NCBI GenBank assembly: GCA_019155185.1
Contig: CM032813.1
Location: forward strand, 13,187,561-13,251,560
Length of the DNA: 64,000 nucleotides
Source of the DNA: Beaufortia kweichowensis
Lineage: Eukaryota > Chordata > Actinopteri > Cypriniformes > Gastromyzontidae
Reading direction: 5' to 3'
The notes beneath the pieces were generated by a model, which saw nothing but the letters and a program-made list of their open reading frames with translations, was not told the DNA's origin and ran no database searches. Below are positions 58,197-64,000 of the stretch, in pieces; within the stretch, counting starts at the first letter, position 1; each line of letters starts with the position of its first letter. The translations under genes and the position numbers were made by a program.

Positions 58197-58931
58197 GTGG
58201 AGTCTAGTGAGGAACATCAGACAGCAGCTCAAACTCACCTTCGTCTCTCCCAGGAAGTGATTAATGCGTCCCTTAACGTTTCAAACCCAGCTCATCATGA
58301 CAAATTCAGCGTTCCAAACAATCCAGCACCATCTGTTTGCAACATCCTCTCACAGACGTGTCAACCTCAAGGTCAAGAGGGATATAACAACTACACCAGA
58401 AGAGACCGTGAGGATGGAGTCTTTGGAAAAGGCCCTTCTCAAGAGACCAGCCAAAGAGACAGATCTTCTCATGGTTGTGGGCTTGCTTCAGCTTCTTCAG
58501 GTTTGGGTGTGTCAGGATTGGCCAATCAAGCACGCAGACATCTGTTGGTGCCTCCACTATTGGTGAATGACAAGAAAAAAGAGACACATACAAGGAATGT
58601 TATGAACTATTGGACTTCTGCAAAAGGCACTCAAGCCCAGGTGATCTCACCACAACAGAGAGTATTGCAAAACCACTGCAGTGTTTTAACGACTGAGTTG
58701 ATCAGCACAAGTATGACCTCATCGTCATGTACTGGACTGATGCACTCCAATGCCCCACATAAAACATACAGTCAAATCACTCCCACCAACCAAATATGTC
58801 CCCTGGCCACAGTCAGTACCTCCCAGACCGACTCTAAACTATTCTATTCGGCCAATAACAGTTACCTGAAACATGAGGACAGTAACAGCAGCAGTGATGA
58901 TGAGCAAAAATTAATCATTGAACTTGAGTGA
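58197..58931 (+). CDS. znf831: znf831 coding exon 3 of 3 (C terminus)
   Basis: Starts in phase 0 right after the acceptor and stays open for 244 codons to TGA at 58929. Ser/Thr/Gln-rich, ending in an acidic patch NSSSDDEQKLIIELE. The three exons add up to 4,953 nt, an exact multiple of three (1,650 residues plus stop). Confidence 0.87.
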   Translation: MESSEEHQTAAQTHLRLSQEVINASLNVSNPAHHDKFSVPNNPAPSVCNILSQTCQPQGQEGYNNYTRRDREDGVFGKGPSQETSQRDRSSHGCGLASASSGLGVSGLANQARRHLLVPPLLVNDKKKETHTRNVMNYWTSAKGTQAQVISPQQRVLQNHCSVLTTELISTSMTSSSCTGLMHSNAPHKTYSQITPTNQICPLATVSTSQTDSKLFYSANNSYLKHEDSNSSSDDEQKLIIELE

Positions 58932-59390
58932 GGCTAAATTTAAGATATTTAGAATGTTAAATGCTAAGTAGAGTGCTGTTCTATTCGTTTGAATGGGGAA
59001 AATGACATTTGCTCGCGTGAAATACTTGCCAGCCTTTGCACATGTGCAGAAGCTGGAACACCCTGGAAGTGTTTTTTAATGTAATTTGAGCTAAAGAGAA
59101 ACATATTTTATGGTACAGTTAATGTCAGGATTATTTGTAAGCGGGAAATCTGTTGCTTTTTTGTGACATTAGCCATCAATTTAGAAGGACTTTAGTAAAG
59201 CATAATGCACACACACACAAATGTTTTATATCATGATCGTGACTTCATACTGACACCTGTTATATAGACAATGTCAACTTTTCAGTTTAAAGTTGAAAGT
59301 TTAAAGTTCATTTTTGGATATAGCTATTTTCCACATTATTGTGAAGTCATTAAAGCTTTTAAATGTTGAGCAAAATAAAGTAAATAAAAA
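58932..59390 (+). promoter_or_regulatory. znf831: znf831 3' UTR with two polyadenylation signals
   Basis: AATAAA at 59374-59379 and 59383-59388, about 450 bp past the stop codon. The UTR end is inferred. Confidence 0.55.
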
Positions 59391-61050
59391 ACAAATATTT
59401 TAGTGGATGTTAGGCCATTCCCTCAACCAACATTATGAGTTGCATCTTGGGATGTGCTCGGACCAACTTTTTAAAATGTAACTCTTTTTAATTTTCTTAA
59501 GAAATTCATACACAGATTTATATCTTTCTACAGATATTATCTATATTTGAAGCATAATCCTTTTGATAAAGTCATGAATTTACATGAATTTAGTCGCATT
59601 TGTACAAACTTCGTAGTACATGTTTAGACAGAACTAGGGTGTAGCAAGAATTACATCTGGGGGCATGTCCCCTTCACTTTTACTGCATTTGGGTTAGTTA
59701 ATATTTTAAGAGTTTGGTCCTCATAACCAAAACAAAACCTAACATGCAAGTAATCTTTATTGTTTGTTTCGTGCCTACAGCTGCCCACATTTCTGTTTAC
59801 ACATATAAAAGCCCAGACGGTTTCTGCATCCTCACGCTACATCTATCAGCAGGTGCATGTGTGCTATGAATCATACTCCATTTAAACGACTTGAAGAGTT
59901 TCACCCGTGAGGGCACCTGGAGATGGCACGCAGTTGCAATGCATACTTTCTCCTTTACAGCGTGAACTCGATGTGATTCACTATGGCTGAATCAGCACGA
60001 ACTGAGAATAACTTCCCATTGCCATGTTCCACAGAGATCAGTCATCAGGCCTCTGGCAATGAGACCTTTTACTCATCACAGACATTACAATCTCACCACC
60101 TCTGGCTGAATGTCAGACTTTATGTAAATGCTTAGACAAAGACATTTGATGGACAATCCCTGTACAATAATTACAATAATTATTAAGTTTTGTTCAGTTA
60201 ATTGTTTTTGAATTGATATACTGCTAATACAGCCATTTTTTGATATATCCACACAAGATTGATTAAAGCCATATACAGTGTTGTATATATTGTATATATA
60301 TGTTTCGTTTCCATTCTCAAAATTATTGTATTCAAAATGTTTTACCTACAGTAAATCAATGTCAGGAGACTAGTAATGATGGAGGTTAACTGGTTTCCTG
60401 TCTGTAGTGTTTCAGACACCCTACCTGTATGTTTTAGCATGGTTCAACAGGAAATATATTTTCAAAAGTTCATGGTTAAGATTGAGGCAATATACAAAGA
60501 GTTGCAAAAGCCTCTAAACTCAACCTCCATCAAAAACGAGGTAACATTGTTTAGTAAATGCTCTCCACACATAGTATACATTACTATACACATTAGTATA
60601 CATTAAAATCTGCTATATACCATACTCTGCCCAACCTAAAATACAGGTTTGTACTGTAGGCAAAAAACATTAAGTCTGAGATGGACTTGCATCTAAACTT
60701 GCATAAACATATTTTCACCTTTCTTCACTGCATCAGAGCCTGTTTCCCCAAGCTAAAGTCATTAAGACACCAAAACTAAATATACAGGAGTACTCTTGCT
60801 CATAACAATGCCTCTAGGTTGTGGAATGTAAAACAGTAAACAATACACACAAATTAATGGAGGAGCTATGCTTGTAGGTTGTGCTTGTAGACAATGTTTG
60901 TAGCAGTAGCTTTACAAAGTGTAATAATGTTCTCAAAACAACAAAATCTTAAGCTCATAACGTAATCCTTTTTCCATGATGAGAAATGACAAAATAATTG
61001 TCATTGTCGTAATTACTATTATAAATATAGTACTATTATAAATAATAGTA
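59391..61050. other. Intergenic DNA
   Basis: AT-rich. Apart from a TATA-box candidate (59804) nothing is recognised; a 76-codon frame at 60376-60606 shows no splice or domain support. Confidence 0.5.
59804..59810 (+). promoter_or_regulatory. Isolated TATA-box candidate
   Basis: TATAAAA in a GC-flanked setting (acaTATAAAAgcccagacgg), then pyrimidine-rich sequence about 30 bp on. It could start a transcript of a gene beyond the window, but no coding exon follows within it. Confidence 0.2.
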
Positions 61051-61430
61051 CAGTGGCTTGCAAAATTATTCCCCCCCAGGCATTTTTATTATTTTCTTGC
61101 ATTTGCCACCTATTGAATTTAATTAGATTTTTTTGGGGGGTGTACTATTTAATATTGTGATATAAACAAGAAATAAAACAAAAACCAATTACAACTGCAA
61201 GTCTCTTGGGCTACATCTCTATAAGCCACTGGGATTTTTGCCCATTATTCAAAGTAAAACTGTTCCAGCAGCTCAGGTTGGATGGGTTCTGTTTGTGTAC
61301 AGCAGTCTTTGAGTCATTCCAGAGATTCTCAGTTGGATTGAGGTATCGGCTTTGACTAGGACATTCTAAAACATTTAAATGTGCCCCCTAAACCACTCAA
61401 GTGCTGTTTGTGTTGTTAGGGAAGTGTTCC
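61051..61430 (-). mobile_element. Tc1-like DNA transposon remnant
   Basis: Begins TA-CAGTGGCTTGCAAAATTATTC, an end common to fish Tc1-like elements. The minus strand of 61230-61375 translates to the C-terminal transposase motif LECPSQSRYLNPTENLW followed by KTAVHK; the catalytic-region glutamate is kept, but the Asp normally before LNP is Tyr. Only the last part of the element remains; the LINE follows directly. Confidence 0.75.
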
Positions 61431-61500
61431 CGGTTCCGGTTGGCCTAATTAATGCAGCCTAACTATCCCTTAGGGGATTTGTGTTATAAACTGTTGGACT

Positions 61501-62505
61501 ATGTGTATGCTTCCAACTTTCAATCCTCGTCAATCCGGCAGGGGCGGAGGCACAGGTTTACTGTTTCCCACCACATGGAAATACACATGCTTACCAGGAT
61601 TATGCACAAACACTTCCTTTGAATATCATGCGGTTACTGTTTCATTTCCTTTTCAAATTCACATTGTTGTAGTTTACCGCCCACCAGGCACGCTTCACAG
61701 CTTCACTGACGAACTTGACGTGCTTCTTTCCTCATTTCCTGAGGACGGCAGCCCACTCATTGTCTTTGGTGACTTTAATATTCACCTGGAGAAATCTTCT
61801 ACCACTGACTTTTTAAACCTTCTCTCCTCATTTGACCTCTCCCTCCTTACCACCACCGCTACTCATAAATCAGGAAACCAACTGGACCTCATCTTCACAT
61901 GCAACTGCATCACCTCTAATCCTACTGTTCTACCCCTACATATCTCTGATCACTTCTTAATAACTTGCAACATACATCTCACCTCTAACAACACAGCCAC
62001 ATCCACATCTGTTGAGGTGTCATCCTCTCTCCCTTCCAACCTCTCATCTCTGGATACCAATACAGCCACGGACACCCTATGTTCAACACTAACATCCTGT
62101 CTAGACAACATCTGCCCTCTATCCTCCAGACCGGCTTGTGCCTCCCCTCCCTGCCCTTGGCTTTCGGACGTCCTTCGGGAACATCGGACCAAACTCAGGG
62201 CAGCTGAAAGAAAATGGCGCAAGACGAAACATCCACCCAACCTCTGTGAGTATCAGTCACTACTTTCATCCTTCTCCGCTGCTGTCCACACAGCAAAGAC
62301 ATTACAGACAAAGCTGCTTAAAAAACCCACTCTCAACCCTTCCCTCACCGACAGTTACAGACCTGTTTCTCTCCTCCCGTTCATCTCAAAGACACTGGAG
62401 CGAGCTGTTTTTAATTTGATTTCATCCTACCTCATTCAGAATTATCTACAGTCCAGACAATCCAGTTTCAAGAGCAACCACTTCACTGAGGCTGCGCTTC
62501 TGTAA
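61501..62505 (+). pseudogene. LINE ORF2 part 1: endonuclease and start of RT
   Basis: APE-type endonuclease motifs VVYRPPG, FGDFNIH, NQLDLIFT and ISDHFLI are present. After AVHTAKTLQTK the sequence jumps to the RT start (DSYRPVSLLPFISKTLERAV), an internal deletion. Ends at TAA 62503-62505, where the family has a Lys codon. Confidence 0.85.
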
Positions 62506-63664
62506 GTCACTGAGGCAGTGCGACTGGCAAAAGCAGAGTCTAAATCATCTGTCCTCATTTTGCTGGATCTCTCTGCTGCCTTTGATACAGTTAACCACCA
62601 GATCCTACTGACATCCCTCTCATCGCTAGGGATCACAGGTACCCCACTCCGGTGGTTTAAATCATACCTCTCAGACAGGTCCTTCAGGGTGTCATGGAAT
62701 GGGGGGCTGTCCAAAGCCCATCCCATGGCCACTGGCGTTCCTCAGGGATCTGTTCTTGCACCACTCCTCTTTTCTATTTACACAACATCCCTGGGACCCA
62801 TCATTCAATCACATGGCTTTGACTACCACTGCTATGCTCATGACACCCAGATTTTCTTCTCCTTCCAGCCAGACGACCCCACAATAGCATCACACATTGC
62901 AGCCTGCCTAAAAGACATCTCAACTTGTATGACTGAACACCACCTCCAGCTAAACCTAGCCAAGACTGAGCTCCTGGTATTTCCGGCCTCTCCTACAACA
63001 CAACACAACCTCACAATACAAATTTGCAACACAAATCCGTAAGAAACTTTGGTGTAATCTTCAATAACCAGCTGTCCTTTACCGAACACATCTCAAGGAT
63101 ATCACGGTCTTGTAGATATGCACTTTACAACATCAGGAAGATCAGGCCATATCTCACAGAGCACGCCGCCCAACTGCTAGTTCAATCCCTGGTAATCTCT
63201 AGACTGGACTATTGCAATGCTCTCCTGGCTGGTCTTCCTGCACGAGCAATCAAACCACTTCAGATGATACAGAACGCAGCAGCAAGACTTGTTTTCCAGG
63301 AACCCAAAAGAGCACATGTCACACCTCTCTTCATCTCTCTGCATTGGCTACCGGTTGCTGCCCGCATTAAATTCAAATCATTGAATCATCAATGCTGACA
63401 TTTAAAACCATCACAAACTCTGCACCCTCATACTTTAACTCTCTTCTACACATCTACAACCCATCCAGAACCCTGCGCTCAGTGAATGAACGTCGACTGG
63501 TGGTACCCTCACAGAAGGGCACTAAATCCCTCTCTCGTTCTTTCTCCTTCTCTGTTCCCTGCTTGTGGAATGACCTCCCTAACGCAATCCTTTCTGCCAC
63601 GTCCCTCACCTCCTTTAAGAAACAGTTAAAAACACACCTCTTCCACAAACACCTGACATCATAA
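62506..63664 (+). pseudogene. LINE ORF2 part 2: reverse transcriptase and C terminus
   Basis: Continues in the same frame after the nonsense codon: LLDLSAAFDTVNH (RT motif A), GVPQGSVLAPLLF (motif B), then YHCYAHDTQ where YADD is expected, so one catalytic Asp is His. Frameshifts near 63035 and 63390 break the C terminus. Confidence 0.87.
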
Positions 63665-63863
63665 TAAAAATAAAAAATAAAAATTTAATATTTTCTTTCC
63701 TCTACAGGTACTTATCTAGCACTGCAAAACATTATAAACTTAGGAAAGCACTTCTTAGTACTATTGTTGCTCCTTCTGATGTATCGCTTCATTGTCTCCT
63801 ACTATTGTAAGTCGCTTTGGATAAAAGCATCAGCTAAATGCCTAAATGTAAATGTAAATGTAT

Positions 63864-64000
63864 GCTATGTTAAAGAGATTTAATCTAGATTTAAACTGAG
63901 AGAGTGTGTCTGCCTCCCACACAGCACTAGGAAGACTATTCCAAAGTTTAGGTGCTAAATCGGAGAATGATCTACCACCACCACTTGATTTAAAAATTCT
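63864..64000. repeat. Unclassified interspersed repeat, cut by the window end
   Basis: The text gagagtgtgtctgcctccc...aggaagactattcca resembles a repeat often seen in fish genomes, but I cannot name the family. Confidence 0.3.

Larger units (their letters stand above)
61440..63862 (+). mobile_element. L2-clade LINE retrotransposon, 5'-truncated and dead
   Basis: Endonuclease then reverse transcriptase in order, then the fish L2 C-terminal segment (LLAGLPARAIKPLQ, NAAARLV, LHWLPVAARIKFK) and a 3' UTR ending cgctttggataaaagc...gctaaatgcctaaatgtaaatgtaaatg. The start of the endonuclease is missing and about 150-200 residues between endonuclease and RT are deleted. Inactivating changes are listed in the two pseudogene entries. 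Confidence 0.88.

Noticed and set aside
60376..60606. 76-codon frame in the znf831 downstream region
   Set aside because: No homology recognised, no promoter or splice sites, AT-rich ending.

Overview
The window looks like a teleost fish chromosome. The evidence is nuclear-type tRNA genes with internal promoters and an intron-containing tRNA-Tyr, a vertebrate ZNF831-type zinc-finger gene with canonical GT-AG introns, an L2-clade LINE, Tc1-like DNA transposon remnants and long AT-rich intergenic DNA.

Region 1 (1-45829) is one tandem array. A unit of about 3.41 kb is present thirteen times, and a fourteenth copy is cut off by an assembly gap. Each unit carries seven tRNA genes: Tyr(GTA, with a 14-nt intron), Ser(GCT), Cys(GCA), Arg(ACG) and Leu(CAG) on the minus strand, then Met(CAT, elongator) and Glu(CTC) on the plus strand. 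That makes 96 tRNA loci; 36 match the array consensus exactly. The rest differ mainly by short indels next to CG dinucleotides or homopolymers. The non-tRNA parts of the unit, and the tRNA-Tyr intron, are much better conserved than the tRNA genes, which points to consensus error or to lack of constraint. The 1.77-kb Leu-Met spacer holds an old internal duplication and a relic protein-coding stretch; the Tyr-Ser spacer holds a 52-nt hairpin. Marker bases divide the array into two sequence families with mosaic units.

Region 2 (45830-50290) starts with a 100-N gap. It continues with a worn Ty3/gypsy integrase fragment, a LINE-like 3' tail, a palindrome-rich putative non-autonomous element, simple repeats and a possible 5' non-coding exon.

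Region 3 (50293-about 59390) is the only clear protein-coding gene: a three-exon znf831 orthologue of 1,650 codons plus stop. Its first intron contains a 1.09-kb foldback element with inverted arms of about 250 bp.

Region 4 (59390-64000) is intergenic, with a Tc1-like transposase remnant, then a 5'-truncated, dead L2-type LINE (reverse transcriptase YADD changed to YAHD, a nonsense codon, frameshifts), then the start of another repeat. The tRNA array and znf831 show no functional link beyond being neighbours, and the gap between them is of unknown true size.
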